Shown here piece after piece: positions 28,705 through 37,268 of a DNA stretch of 64,000 bases. The stretch lies in NCBI GenBank assembly GCA_016721425.1, contig JADKID010000008.1:124001-188000 (forward strand), in the 5' to 3' direction. The notes under the pieces are model-generated. The model was not told the DNA's origin, searched no databases, and saw nothing but the letters and a program-made list of their open reading frames with translations. The first letter of the stretch is position 1. The number at the start of each line of letters is the position of its first letter. The DNA is from Bryobacterales bacterium. Lineage in GTDB: Bacteria > Acidobacteriota > Terriglobia > Bryobacterales > Bryobacteraceae. Both the position numbers and the translations under genes were made by a program.

Positions 28705-29433
28705 ATGAAGGGTATAATTCTGGCCGGCGGCAAGGGCAGCCGTCTCTTCCCGCTCACCAAGATCACCAATAAGCACCTGCTGCCAATCTACGACCAGCCG
28801 ATGATCTACTACCCCATCCAGGCTCTCGTCAACGCGGGTATCCGCGATATTCTCATCGTCACAGGCGGCAACTACGCCGGCGATTTCCTCCAGCTCCTTG
28901 GCACCGGTCACCAACTGAGTATCGACAATCTCAGCTATACCTATCAGGAAGGCGAAGGGGGCATCGCCGACGCCCTGCACCTCGCCGAGCACTTCTCCGA
29001 CGGCCAGAAGGTCTGCGTCATCCTCGGCGACAACATCATCGAGGGCAGCATCAAGGACGCCGTCAACGATTTCGAAAAGCAGCCGGCAGGTGCGAAGATC
29101 CTGCTCAAGGAAGTCCACGATCCAGAACGCTTCGGCGTCGCCGAAATCCACAACAACTACGTCGTCAACATCGTGGAAAAGCCGGCCGAGCCCAAATCCA
29201 ACTTCGCCGTCACCGGCATCTACATGTACGACAACTCGGTCTTCGACAAGATCAAAACCCTCGAGCCCTCCTCCCGCGGCGAACTCGAAATCACCGACGT
29301 CAACAACGCCTACATCCGCGAACGAACTCTCAGCTACTCTTTCCTGGAAGGCTGGTGGACAGACGCCGGCACCTTCGATTCCCTGCTCCGCGCCTCCACT
29401 CTGGTCTCTGACAGCCGGAAGCACCCCGCATGA
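28705..29433 (+). CDS. rmlA: Glucose-1-phosphate thymidylyltransferase-like (short form)
   Basis: A 242-residue nucleotidyltransferase that should form dTDP-glucose. MKGIILAGGKGSRLFPLTKI holds the nucleotide-binding signature, and KHLLPIYDQPMIYYPIQAL is strongly RmlA-like. LGDNIIEGSI and VEKPAEPKSNFAVTGIYMYD complete the active site. It is about 50 residues shorter than classical RmlA and lacks the C-terminal dimer helices, as in the short RmlA variants. The ATG at 28705 has TAGGAG 5 nt upstream. It overlaps the next gene by 4 nt (ATGA). Confidence 0.9.
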   Translation: MKGIILAGGKGSRLFPLTKITNKHLLPIYDQPMIYYPIQALVNAGIRDILIVTGGNYAGDFLQLLGTGHQLSIDNLSYTYQEGEGGIADALHLAEHFSDGQKVCVILGDNIIEGSIKDAVNDFEKQPAGAKILLKEVHDPERFGVAEIHNNYVVNIVEKPAEPKSNFAVTGIYMYDNSVFDKIKTLEPSSRGELEITDVNNAYIRERTLSYSFLEGWWTDAGTFDSLLRASTLVSDSRKHPA

Positions 29434-29972
29434 GCGCGCCCTTCGAGATTCAGATCCCGGCTTGCAGCCACGGCATCGGCCACGTCATCCTTTCGCCCGA
29501 TTCCAGGAACCTCATCGCTGACGTCAAGGTCGCCCCCTTCGCCCTCTGGCCCGACGACCGCGGCTACTTCCTGGAAGTCGCCCGCATCGGGCAGGGCCTC
29601 GTCAAGGACTACCCCTTCGAAACCACCCAGGTCAGCGCCGCCCTCACCTATCCCGGCGCCATCAAGGCCTTCCATCATCACCAGCACCAGACCGACGTGT
29701 GGGCCGTCGTGCAGGGCCTTTTTCAGGTCGCACTGGTCGATCTGCGCCCCGCTTCGCCTACTTTCGGCGTCAAGAACACGTTGTATGTCGGCCAGATGCG
29801 TCCCTGGCAGATCCAAATCCCGCCCGGCGTCGGCCACGGCTACAAGGTCATCGGCACTTCGCCAGCCATGCTGGTCTATCTCACCGATCGTCTCTACAAT
29901 CCGGCCGACGAAGGCCGCATTGCCCACAACGATCCGGGTATCTCTTACGACTGGGAACTACAGCACAAATGA
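29430..29972 (+). CDS. rmlC: dTDP-4-dehydrorhamnose 3,5-epimerase family cupin
   Basis: A 180-residue RmlC-family cupin. The core is WPDDRGYFLEVARIGQG (about residues 40-56), then AIKAFHHHQHQTDVWAVVQG with the active-site histidine region, VALVDLRPASPTFG, and IPPGVGHGYKVIG. The RGLHYQ form of classical RmlC is replaced by KAFHHHQ, so it belongs to a divergent branch and could be a 3- or 5-specific epimerase. It is coupled to rmlA and rmlB by ATGA overlaps on both sides. Confidence 0.82.
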   Translation: MSAPFEIQIPACSHGIGHVILSPDSRNLIADVKVAPFALWPDDRGYFLEVARIGQGLVKDYPFETTQVSAALTYPGAIKAFHHHQHQTDVWAVVQGLFQVALVDLRPASPTFGVKNTLYVGQMRPWQIQIPPGVGHGYKVIGTSPAMLVYLTDRLYNPADEGRIAHNDPGISYDWELQHK

Positions 29973-30979
29973 GACTTTTAGTCACCGGCGGAGCCGGCTT
30001 CATCGGCTCCGCCTTCGTCCGCCTGGCCCTGCGCGAAAACTGGGCCGCCCGTTTGGTGAACCTCGATAAGCTCACCTATGCCGGCAATCTGGAGAACCTC
30101 ACATCCATCGAGAGCGACCCGCGCTACCGCTTCGCTCAGGGCGACATATGCGACACCCCGCTTGTCGTTTCACTGCTCGAGGAAGAAAAGCCCGACGCGA
30201 TCGTGCACTTCGCCGCCGAATCGCATGTAGACCGCTCCATCCTCGGTCCAGCGGCGTTCGTCGAGACCAACATCCGTGGGACGTTTTCCCTGCTGGAAGC
30301 CGCCCGGGCCACGAAACTGCCGCGCTTTCTGCATGTCTCCACCGACGAGGTATACGGTTCTATCGACGAGCCGCACGACGCCGACGAGGAGTATCCACTC
30401 AAGACGGCCAGCCCGTACTCTGCCTCCAAGGCCGGCTCCGATCTGCTGGCACTCTCCTACTTCACCACCTTCAAAATGGCGGTGACCGTCACGCGGGCGT
30501 CGAATAACTACGGGCCTTACCAGTTCCCGGAAAAGCTCATCCCTCTGATGATCTCCAATGCGCTCGAAGGCAAGCCTCTGCCCATCTACGGCGACGGTAT
30601 GCAGGTGCGCGATTGGCTGTTCGTCGATGACCACTGCCGGGCGATCTGGGCGGCATTGACGAAAGGTGCGCCGGGCCAGATCTACAACGTCGGCGGCTCC
30701 CGGGCGCTGCCGAATCGAACGGTGGTGGAAAAGATCCTCGACACCGTCGGCCAGCCGCACAGCCTCATGACCACCGTCGCGGACCGCCCTGGCCACGATC
30801 GCCGCTATGCGATCACGACCGAGAAGCTCGAACGGGCGACGGGATGGCAAGCGATGATGCCGTTTGAGGAAGGCCTGGCGCTGACAATCAATTGGTACAG
30901 GGAAAACGAGGCGTGGATTGCGCGTGTCCGCTCGGGCGAGTATCAGAACTACTACGAGCAGAACTACCGGGGCCGCTAA
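29969..30979 (+). CDS. rmlB: dTDP-glucose 4,6-dehydratase
   Basis: A 336-residue extended SDR that converts dTDP-glucose to dTDP-4-keto-6-deoxyglucose. MRLLVTGGAGFIGSAFVRLA starts the Rossmann fold. HFAAESHVDRSI is a diagnostic RmlB motif. FLHVSTDEVYGS carries the Thr-Asp-Glu catalytic set, and SPYSASKAGSDLL carries the YxxxK pair. RPGHDRRYAI near residue 275 is also family-specific. Length is normal for RmlB. It is the last gene of the rmlA-C-B operon; rmlD is not in the window, so the end product could be rhamnose (with a distant rmlD) or another 6-deoxysugar. Confidence 0.95.
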   Translation: MRLLVTGGAGFIGSAFVRLALRENWAARLVNLDKLTYAGNLENLTSIESDPRYRFAQGDICDTPLVVSLLEEEKPDAIVHFAAESHVDRSILGPAAFVETNIRGTFSLLEAARATKLPRFLHVSTDEVYGSIDEPHDADEEYPLKTASPYSASKAGSDLLALSYFTTFKMAVTVTRASNNYGPYQFPEKLIPLMISNALEGKPLPIYGDGMQVRDWLFVDDHCRAIWAALTKGAPGQIYNVGGSRALPNRTVVEKILDTVGQPHSLMTTVADRPGHDRRYAITTEKLERATGWQAMMPFEEGLALTINWYRENEAWIARVRSGEYQNYYEQNYRGR

Positions 30980-32474
30980 GCGCCGGGTCCAAGGGGCCGC
31001 CCGCAGAAGCGGGTGAGCTTCCCGAGGGTTGTGGGGTGGAATTGGAGTTGCGTCCAGGAAACCCGGACCGTCGGGAGATACGGATCGGAGTCTGTCGTTG
31101 CCCCCGGCATCCCACCGGCGCCTGAGCACGCCTGCAACGATGGTTCCTGATGGTAGCAGGCAGTTGCGATACGTAACAGGCGAACTGCTCGACAGATGCG
31201 GACCTGTCGTCCGGCGAACCGCCGAATGTGACTCACCCCAAACGTGACGCGGTGGAGGCTGAGCCGCCCAGTGACTCAGAGGCGGTAGAAGCCGCGGGCA
31301 GTTGCAGATCTCATTCGGTTCGCTCGAGACAGCCGGTTCGAGGTACCGGTTTGTGGCCGTTTGTCCGCCGCGCTGCCGAAACCCGAGCGCGCCGGGCCAC
31401 GTCGATTTGATGGGCGCACGTTGAATCAGTGTCCTCTCCAAGTAGCGGGATTGCGCCCGTATCATCGCTCGCGCGGGGACGGCGTCAATCCCACGCTGCC
31501 ACGGATGAAGCGCATGAAAAGGGGGAGTCGGATCGGCATGTGTTCATTCAGTCATTGCAGGAGCAGGGCCGCTGGATCGATCTGAACAGCACAATGAAGG
31601 CGCAAAAGGCGGCGAAGGGCTACAACCCGTCCACGCGGAGGCGGCTCGCGGACGCGGTGCACACCTCACTTCCGGTGCCATCGAGATCGGTGTCGGTCGC
31701 AGCAAGGCAGGCGGGCAACGATGCAGCGTTGGGCTGGGCGTAGCTGGAAGCTTGGTGGTACTTGGATCCATTGTCGTCAATGTTGCCGACTGTTCTTGGT
31801 CCAGGCCATCTCGGGTGCCAGACAGTGCGCATGATGCGTCAGGCCGAACAGCGCAACTTGGCAATTCCAAACAGGTTTTGCCAAAGCGCACAGTTCAGTG
31901 CAAGGTTGGCGGGCAGCCGCGCGACGGTTCGAGAGGAATGAGGAGGGCATGGGCGGATGTGAACCTGGAAGGAAGTGTGGTTCGCCGGTTGGACCAGCGG
32001 CGCCGTATGCTGTGGTTGCGCCGTCCATGGCAAAACGAATTCCTGGCGGCGAAGCACAAACGCAAAGGCGCCCCGCGATACCGACGGAACCGACAATGGG
32101 CCCAAGCGGAGGGGCGAGATCGCTCCACCAGCACGCCGGAGGGTGACGAGCAGCGAGGACGATGAACTCGCGCTGGCCCAACACTTCCTCGGCCCAGGCG
32201 ATGCGGAGGATCCTCTCGACGAGTTGGAGAACCAGCGGGGCTGGCGGCTCGTCACCAGAGGCGATCATCGCGGCGTGCTTCTGTTGACCCTCGCGGCAAT
32301 TGAGCAGCGATTGAGAGACCCGATCACCGATTTCGACTCTGCCAGAGCCCCGGGATTGGTAGGAACTCTCCTCCCGGCCTCAATTTGTGTAGATTTTTTC
32401 ATCAAGTGCGAATCTCTACTGGACCTGCCATAAAGTTCCTGAAAAATGCGCCGATACACATAGTGGAGTGTTCC
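30980..32474. other. 1.5-kb stretch without a supportable gene
   Basis: No frame here shows a recognisable family, a good ribosome binding site and consistent codon use together. Overlapping frames on both strands (for example minus 31777-32268 and plus 31975-32433) are mutually exclusive and rich in Arg/Pro/Ala. It may be decayed coding sequence between the rml operon and the secreted paralogue at 32475. Confidence 0.45.
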
Positions 32475-34058
32475 ATGCCTAATAACTTCGTGGCTGTGGC
32501 CCGCATCGCCCAACTGATGGCAATCTTGGGTGCAACATCGTATGCGGCCGATCTCTTTCCGCTCTACCAGAAAACTACCTGGCAACTGGCAAGTCCTGGA
32601 ATTCCTAACAAGCTAATCATCAGTTCAGAATCCTATGAAGACTTCACCACGGTCCGTCGCGCCCGGTTGAAGATAGCGAGTCCTTGGGTTTCATACGCAC
32701 TCATTGTCCGGTCATCCGATAGCGGCGTTAAGTTAGAGGGGTTCGGTTGGGATCAGCTGATGTCGCGCTACTCCGAACCGGAGCCGTTCTTCCCGGTTGG
32801 TGCAGTGGGCACGAAGCTGAAAGGCGATGCAGTGCAGGCTACGCTGACATCAACGACGGCCACAGTTACTACCCCGTCCGGAAAATACACCGGAGTCAGC
32901 ATTTATGAGGTAATTTTTAACGGATCCGATCGCCAGATTTGGTATGTGAAGCCGGGTATCGGAATTGTGCAGTTTGGCGAAGGCCCGTGGGCATTCAAGC
33001 TGGAGTCAGTGGCCCTCGCCGGGACCCCGGCGCCCGCCATTCCTGCGGCTGCACATGCTTGCCCGGCAATTGGAGCCGAGCCAAATCCGGCCGCGACGAC
33101 CGATTTCTCTGCCGCAGCCAGAGAGACCGCCCAGGCGAAAGCAGTGCAGATGGGTGCCAATCACGTTGTCATCAGCACTAGCTGGATCGCCCTCGAACCA
33201 GCTCCCGGAAAATACGATTTTGCGCTACTCAAAGAGTCGATCGATCGTGCCGTCAGGTACGGATTGAAGGCCTCCGTGATTCTCAAGACCATCGACACCA
33301 GCAGAGCCTCGCTGCCGGCTGACCTGGCGGGAAAGGCATGGAACGACCCCATCGTGATCGCGCGCTTCCAGGCGCTTCTCAACCAACTCGTCCCACTTCT
33401 GAAATCCCAGGTCAAATGGCTGCACCTGGGCAATGAAGTGGATGCGTACCTGTCGTCGCGTCCAGCGGAAGTGGCGTCCTATCAGCAGTTCTTCCAAGCC
33501 GGCGCTCAACTGGTCAAAATACTGCGTCCGGACCTCCCCGTCAGCCTCGTATTTGCCTACGACACCTATCGCCAGACCAACTCGGTCTTCACGGCGCTGC
33601 AGGGCGGACTTCCGCACATTGCATTCACGTACTATGCCGTCCGTTCGCCCACGGCCTTGAATGCCTCGATGCAGCGTGGCAGCGAGAATGCACCGCTGGA
33701 TCTTGCCGACATGCTTTCGGCGGCACAGGGCCGGGACCTGGTCCTCAGCGAGGTTGGCTACAGCAGCGCTACTGAAGCGGGTAGCACACTGACCCGTCAG
33801 GCCCAGTTCTATACCAGCATGTACTCGGCGGTCCAGACCGCAGGCCCGCAGATCAAGGCGTTGAATTTCGCGTTTCTGAGCGACATCCCGCCTACAATCG
33901 CCACCCAACTCGGCACGGTGTTCGGAGCAGGAAACACCCTCTTCGTCAAGTGGCTCGCCGCCCTTGGCATCACCAATGCCAGCGGCGTCAACAAACCGGC
34001 AGCAGAGTCGTTCAGCACAGGTGCCTTGCTCTTTCGTAGCGGACCGGTTTGCCGCTAG
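32475..34058 (+). CDS. Secreted two-domain protein with GH-A-like glycosidase domain (paralogue 2)
   Basis: A 527-residue exported protein with the same layout as the 13.0-14.7-kb gene. A signal peptide (VARIAQLMAILGATSYAADL) precedes a beta-rich domain with WQLASPGIPNKLIIS, TPSGKYTGVSIYEV and IGIVQFGEGPWAFKLESV. The barrel-like domain has VVISTSWIALEPAPGKYDF, E321 in LHLGNEVDAYL and E426 in LVLSEVGYSSATEA as the candidate catalytic pair. The ATG at 32475 has GGAG 6 nt upstream. It is monocistronic and is followed by a strong hairpin. The function is presumably hydrolysis or modification of a polysaccharide outside the inner membrane (inference). Confidence 0.78.
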   Translation: MPNNFVAVARIAQLMAILGATSYAADLFPLYQKTTWQLASPGIPNKLIISSESYEDFTTVRRARLKIASPWVSYALIVRSSDSGVKLEGFGWDQLMSRYSEPEPFFPVGAVGTKLKGDAVQATLTSTTATVTTPSGKYTGVSIYEVIFNGSDRQIWYVKPGIGIVQFGEGPWAFKLESVALAGTPAPAIPAAAHACPAIGAEPNPAATTDFSAAARETAQAKAVQMGANHVVISTSWIALEPAPGKYDFALLKESIDRAVRYGLKASVILKTIDTSRASLPADLAGKAWNDPIVIARFQALLNQLVPLLKSQVKWLHLGNEVDAYLSSRPAEVASYQQFFQAGAQLVKILRPDLPVSLVFAYDTYRQTNSVFTALQGGLPHIAFTYYAVRSPTALNASMQRGSENAPLDLADMLSAAQGRDLVLSEVGYSSATEAGSTLTRQAQFYTSMYSAVQTAGPQIKALNFAFLSDIPPTIATQLGTVFGAGNTLFVKWLAALGITNASGVNKPAAESFSTGALLFRSGPVCR

Positions 34059-34083
34059 AGGCTACTAGCCACACCATTGAGAA

Positions 34084-34128
34084 TGCCTCCACTCGGACCG
34101 CCGCAATTCGGCGGTCCGAGTGGAGGCA
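34084..34128. terminator. Perfect 20-bp hairpin, terminator-like
   Basis: Two perfectly complementary 20-nt arms (34084-34103 and 34109-34128) flank the 5-nt loop CAATT. The hairpin begins 26 nt after the stop of the secreted paralogue. The stem is GC-rich, but no T-tract follows, so it may act as a bidirectional or factor-assisted terminator between convergent genes, or be a small inverted repeat of another kind. Confidence 0.6.
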
Positions 34129-34747
34129 ATGAACTTCGCAAAGTGGCGCGCGACGCCTATATGGCGTGGCAGGGCAGCCGCTCCTCCGTGACGTGCCAGT
34201 ATACCGGCAAGGAACTCGGGGTCCGGGAAGATGGCCCGACGTGGAGGTCCGCTGCAACGCCAACCCGATCGCCACGCATCGTCAGGCAGCGCGGCGGCGG
34301 GAAGTAGTCAGGCAGGCTAACCATCACGACTGCATTCCCTGAAGCGCAAAGCGACGTGGCGGCAGAACTCTGCCCCAGATCCGGGAGCGAGCGCCGGAGG
34401 CGGAACCACGCCTGCTAAATACCTACGAACGTCTGGCCCTGGAAGGTGTGCCGTGATGTCCATCGAGCAGCTTCACGCAACCCTGTGCACGCTCGGCGGC
34501 AACTGGCGCAACTGCCCCAACTCCAGCCAGCAGAAACAAAGAATTGGCGCCCCACGATTCCGGCTTCCAATCGGTTTCTCCATCGGGCACAGACTCGGAA
34601 TACTCAGGAGATGCCGGCGGATCCACCGCTATGCCCGCTTGCCTTCCGGTGGGATCGCCACGTTTTGCCTTCCGGTCTGAGGTTTTGGACCCGCCCGGAG
34701 CCGCCCCGAAGGATCGCAGGCTAACGGAGCAAGCGCCGGATCAGGTT
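34129..34747. other. Gene-free stretch between convergent genes
   Basis: No gene is supported over 619 bp. A short plus-strand stretch near 34365-34456 reads like protein in one frame (LPQIRERAPEAEPRLLNTYE then a stop), but it has no start or relatives that I can name, so it is at most a gene relic. Confidence 0.4.
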
Positions 34748-35938
34748 CTACTGTGCCGGTCCGGGTGCGAGACCGGCGGCGACGGCCTTCCAGTCGAGGG
34801 CCTCGACTGTTTCCACGTTGAGGTGATGGTAGATGTACCGCTCGGAGCGGTCGAGACCACGACGGACCGTTTGGAGGGAGGTCCAGTAGCGTTCAACGGA
34901 GATGAGGCGGCTGGCGCCTGGGCGCGCGCCGTCGATGAAGGGCGCGACGGCCACGATGGGGATACAGGCCGGTGTCTCCGGCAGGACGGGCTGGGGAATG
35001 CCGCTGTCTCGTGGATGGACTAAATGGCAGGCCGGCAGTGGCTTCTGTCCGGCAGTGAGGGCGGCGAAGGCCTGGCGGGCTTTAACGAGATCCTGTTGGA
35101 GCGGGCCAATGAGGCGGTTGGTGTCGGGCGACGCTTCGAGCTTGAGCCGTTCCTCTTCCTGGGCTTCGAGGCGGCGGAGTTCGGTCTCGCGGTAACGGAT
35201 CTGTTCGGGGGTGCGGGGGCGGTTCTTCGTGTAGGATTCGAGCGAGCTGGCAATGCGGGTTTCGAGGGCGGCGCGGCCTGCGGGAGTAATGGCGGCGTCG
35301 TATAGTTCGCGGGCGCGCTTGAGGGCAGGGGCGGCGGTGGCGATCTGCTTCTCTAGGCGGGCGATGGCGAAGAGGTGAAAGCGCTCCTGGGTGATGGGGG
35401 CGAAGAGTTCCTTGCCAGGCGGCAGGATGACCAGGATGCCGGAGACTTCCGCGCTGCCGTAGCCTTGGTAGACAGGGAAGCCCTGGACATCGGCGAGTTT
35501 GGGCGGCACAGGGTAGAACGAGCCGCGGGAGTCGCTCCAATGGGTGCGGTCAAATGCATCTTCCCGGACTCGGTTCAGGTAGAACAGGAGATGCGAAAGT
35601 TCGCCGGCGGGGCGCAGGCCGCTACCGGAGATGCGCACATCCTTTGGGGGCCAGAAACCGACCATGAGGACCGAGCCGGGCGGCTGGCTGGACACCTCGG
35701 GAGGTAGGAAGGAGAGTGAGGCTTTGGGGTAGACGCCGGGCGGAGGATTCAGCACGGGAAGCACCCGGATGCGTTCGAGGATGGCGCGGAGGGCTTTATC
35801 GTGCGAGGCGGCGACAGGGTTGGACCGAGCCTCGGGCATGGCCCCGGCAGCCATCCAGCGCGGAGGGCCGAGCGCCGCCACCGATTGCCCCCACGCAGCG
35901 GAGGCGACCACCCAGAGAACGAAGATTGCCCTGTTCAT
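34748..35938 (-). CDS. Exported protein of unknown function with coiled-coil centre
   Basis: A 396-residue protein. The signal peptide is MNRAIFVLWVVASAAWGQS, which selects the ATG at 35938 over the frame's first start at 36001. Residues about 40-190 look globular (LPVLNPPPGVYPKASLSFLP, SVLMVGFWPP, FPVYQGYGSAEVSGILVILP). Residues about 205-310 are strongly charged and helical (YRETELRRLEAQEEERLKLE), predicting a coiled coil. The C-terminal part contains PACIPIVAVAPFIDGARPG. I do not recognise the family. It lies beside the mobile-DNA scar and ends convergently with the secreted paralogue. Confidence 0.7.
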   Translation of the reverse strand: MNRAIFVLWVVASAAWGQSVAALGPPRWMAAGAMPEARSNPVAASHDKALRAILERIRVLPVLNPPPGVYPKASLSFLPPEVSSQPPGSVLMVGFWPPKDVRISGSGLRPAGELSHLLFYLNRVREDAFDRTHWSDSRGSFYPVPPKLADVQGFPVYQGYGSAEVSGILVILPPGKELFAPITQERFHLFAIARLEKQIATAAPALKRARELYDAAITPAGRAALETRIASSLESYTKNRPRTPEQIRYRETELRRLEAQEEERLKLEASPDTNRLIGPLQQDLVKARQAFAALTAGQKPLPACHLVHPRDSGIPQPVLPETPACIPIVAVAPFIDGARPGASRLISVERYWTSLQTVRRGLDRSERYIYHHLNVETVEALDWKAVAAGLAPGPAQ

Positions 35939-35987
35939 TCTTAGATGGTAGTCCAGCATTGCCGGAGGTGTACTGGCGATCTGAGTT

Positions 35988-36015
35988 TGGCTCCCCGGCA
36001 TGGATTCGAACCACG
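35988..36015 (-). other. tRNA 3'-end fragment (T arm, acceptor strand, CCA): attachment-site scar
   Basis: On the minus strand the sequence gives a 5-bp T stem (CGTGG/CCATG, one G-T pair) around the loop TTCGAAT. It is followed by the acceptor strand CCGGGGA, discriminator G and CCA. The matching 5' acceptor strand TCCCCGG and the D and anticodon arms are absent upstream, so this is not a working tRNA. Discriminator G and this acceptor would suit a tRNA-Asn-like gene (inference). Such fragments typically mark the far end of an element integrated into a tRNA gene. Confidence 0.7.
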
Positions 36016-36096
36016 ATTAAACGAACTCCTAGAGAATCAGCAAGTTGTTGATTTTACAAAGGCCTAGATCTCAGGAATCGCAGGAAAACGGCGCTT

Positions 36097-36117
36097 CGTG
36101 TACGTGGTTTGTACACG
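36097..36117. repeat. Inverted repeat CGTGTAC-N7-GTACACG
   Basis: Two perfect 7-nt arms are separated by GTGGTTT. It lies between the two tRNA fragments, where accessory integrase, excisionase or plasmid-control sites could occur. The function is not known. Confidence 0.45.
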
Positions 36118-36124
36118 GATCTCT

Positions 36125-36161
36125 GATCGAACGCGCGACGTTCAGCTTGGGAAGCTGACCC
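36125..36161 (-). other. tRNA-Gly(CCC)-like anticodon-arm to T-loop fragment
   Basis: On the minus strand TCAGC and GCTGA form a 5-bp anticodon stem around the 7-nt loop TTCCCAA, giving anticodon CCC. A 5-nt variable loop and GCGCG TTCGATC (T stem and loop) follow, then homology stops. The 3' T-stem strand and acceptor are missing, as are the D arm and 5' acceptor. This anticodon-to-T-loop block is the part of tRNA genes most used as an integrase crossover core. Confidence 0.6.
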
Positions 36162-36370
36162 TCGTTTGTAAATAAAGAACATGGCGTCAATGGCGTGAAT
36201 CCTGGCCCATAGAGATGCATGGAGTTTCAGCAACTTAGCGAAAATCCGGCCTTAACGCATTAATCGCAGTAACGCGGAAGGCCCTGCTTTGAGCCCTCAA
36301 AACTAACGCCTCGAAACCCTCGCTCAGAGGCCGTCCGGACAGCTTCCGGCGCGGCGCGAGGTGATCGCAA

Positions 36371-37116
36371 TTGGACCCAAACGCTCGATGTGTGCCCGAA
36401 GGGGTAGGGAAAATCCTGGCCCGGACTCGAGGAGATCTCCTGCTCTCCAAACAGAAGCTCCGGCGCGTGGACGGGATCCACCTGGTGAGGGAGAGACGCG
36501 AGCAGGGCAATCAACTTCTGGGCTTCAGTTCGCGCCCGTTCGTCCTTTGCGGGCTGCCGATTCGACGACCGCCGCCGGGGCAGATTCTCTATGAGCGCCG
36601 GAATGGGCATTTCACGCTCCAGGTCACCGGCCACCCGGAGTTTGGGCTACCGTTCGGCCAAGACCGCCTGGTCCCGATCTTCCTAGCGACACTTGCTGTC
36701 CGCCAACAATCCCAGACCATCCGTTTCCGGTCTGCGGCGGAGATGCTGGACAGCTTTGGAATGGCGAAGGGTGGGAAGGAGTATCGGCGCCTGGTGTCCG
36801 CCTTTGAGCGCATCTTCGGCGCGACGATCTTCTTCGGCACTGAGTCGATGAAAGCAACTGCGCGGGTCGTACATCGGAGTCGCTTCAACTTCATGCGCGA
36901 GGCCCGGATCTGGTACAACCGAGACCCGGATCAGAGTGTCTTGGGAGAGCAGTTTGAGAACGTGATCGTGCTCAGCGACGAGTTCTACGGCGAGATTGCA
37001 GCGCACCCGATCCCGACCGACATGGAAGCGGTGAAACTGCTCGTCGCCGCGCCGCTGTCCTCGATCTCTTCATGTGGCTCACTTACCGCTGCTTTACCGC
37101 ATTGACTTGTCGATGA
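36371..37116 (+). pseudogene. repA: Decayed plasmid replication initiator RepA (RPA family)
   Basis: The frame from 36371 encodes family-typical blocks of plasmid-encoded RepA: PFVLCGLPIRRPPPGQILYE, RNGHFTLQVTGHPEFGLPFG, QDRLVPIFLATLAVRQQSQT, and then RRLVSAFERIFGATIFFGT. At about 37035-37050 homology jumps to another frame, which gives AAVLDLFMWLTYRCFTA before a stop at 37116. The C-terminal third of the family is absent. The 5' end is also unclear, since no good start precedes the homology. It is therefore a frameshifted, 3'-truncated relic of a plasmid or integrated plasmid, lying beside tRNA-fragment scars. Confidence 0.72.
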
Positions 37117-37268
37117 ACCTCAATGTTGTCCGGGCTTGGGGTCCGCCCCTGCGAGTGGACTCGCGGGGCGTTTCGGCGCGGAGTTGGTGTCAGTACCAGC
37201 GGACCCTGGATTTCGTCTCGGGGTGCTTCACCGCCGTCAGTCGAGCTGGTGCAGACAGCGCACGGGAC

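Noticed and set aside
30170..31465. 431-codon minus-strand frame overlapping rmlB
   Set aside because: Most of it is antisense to a certain rmlB and the rest lies in a coding-free stretch; the composition is Arg/Pro-rich.
35988..36085. Complete tRNA gene
   Set aside because: Only the T arm and 3' acceptor strand are present; no matching 5' acceptor, D arm or anticodon arm is found upstream on the minus strand.
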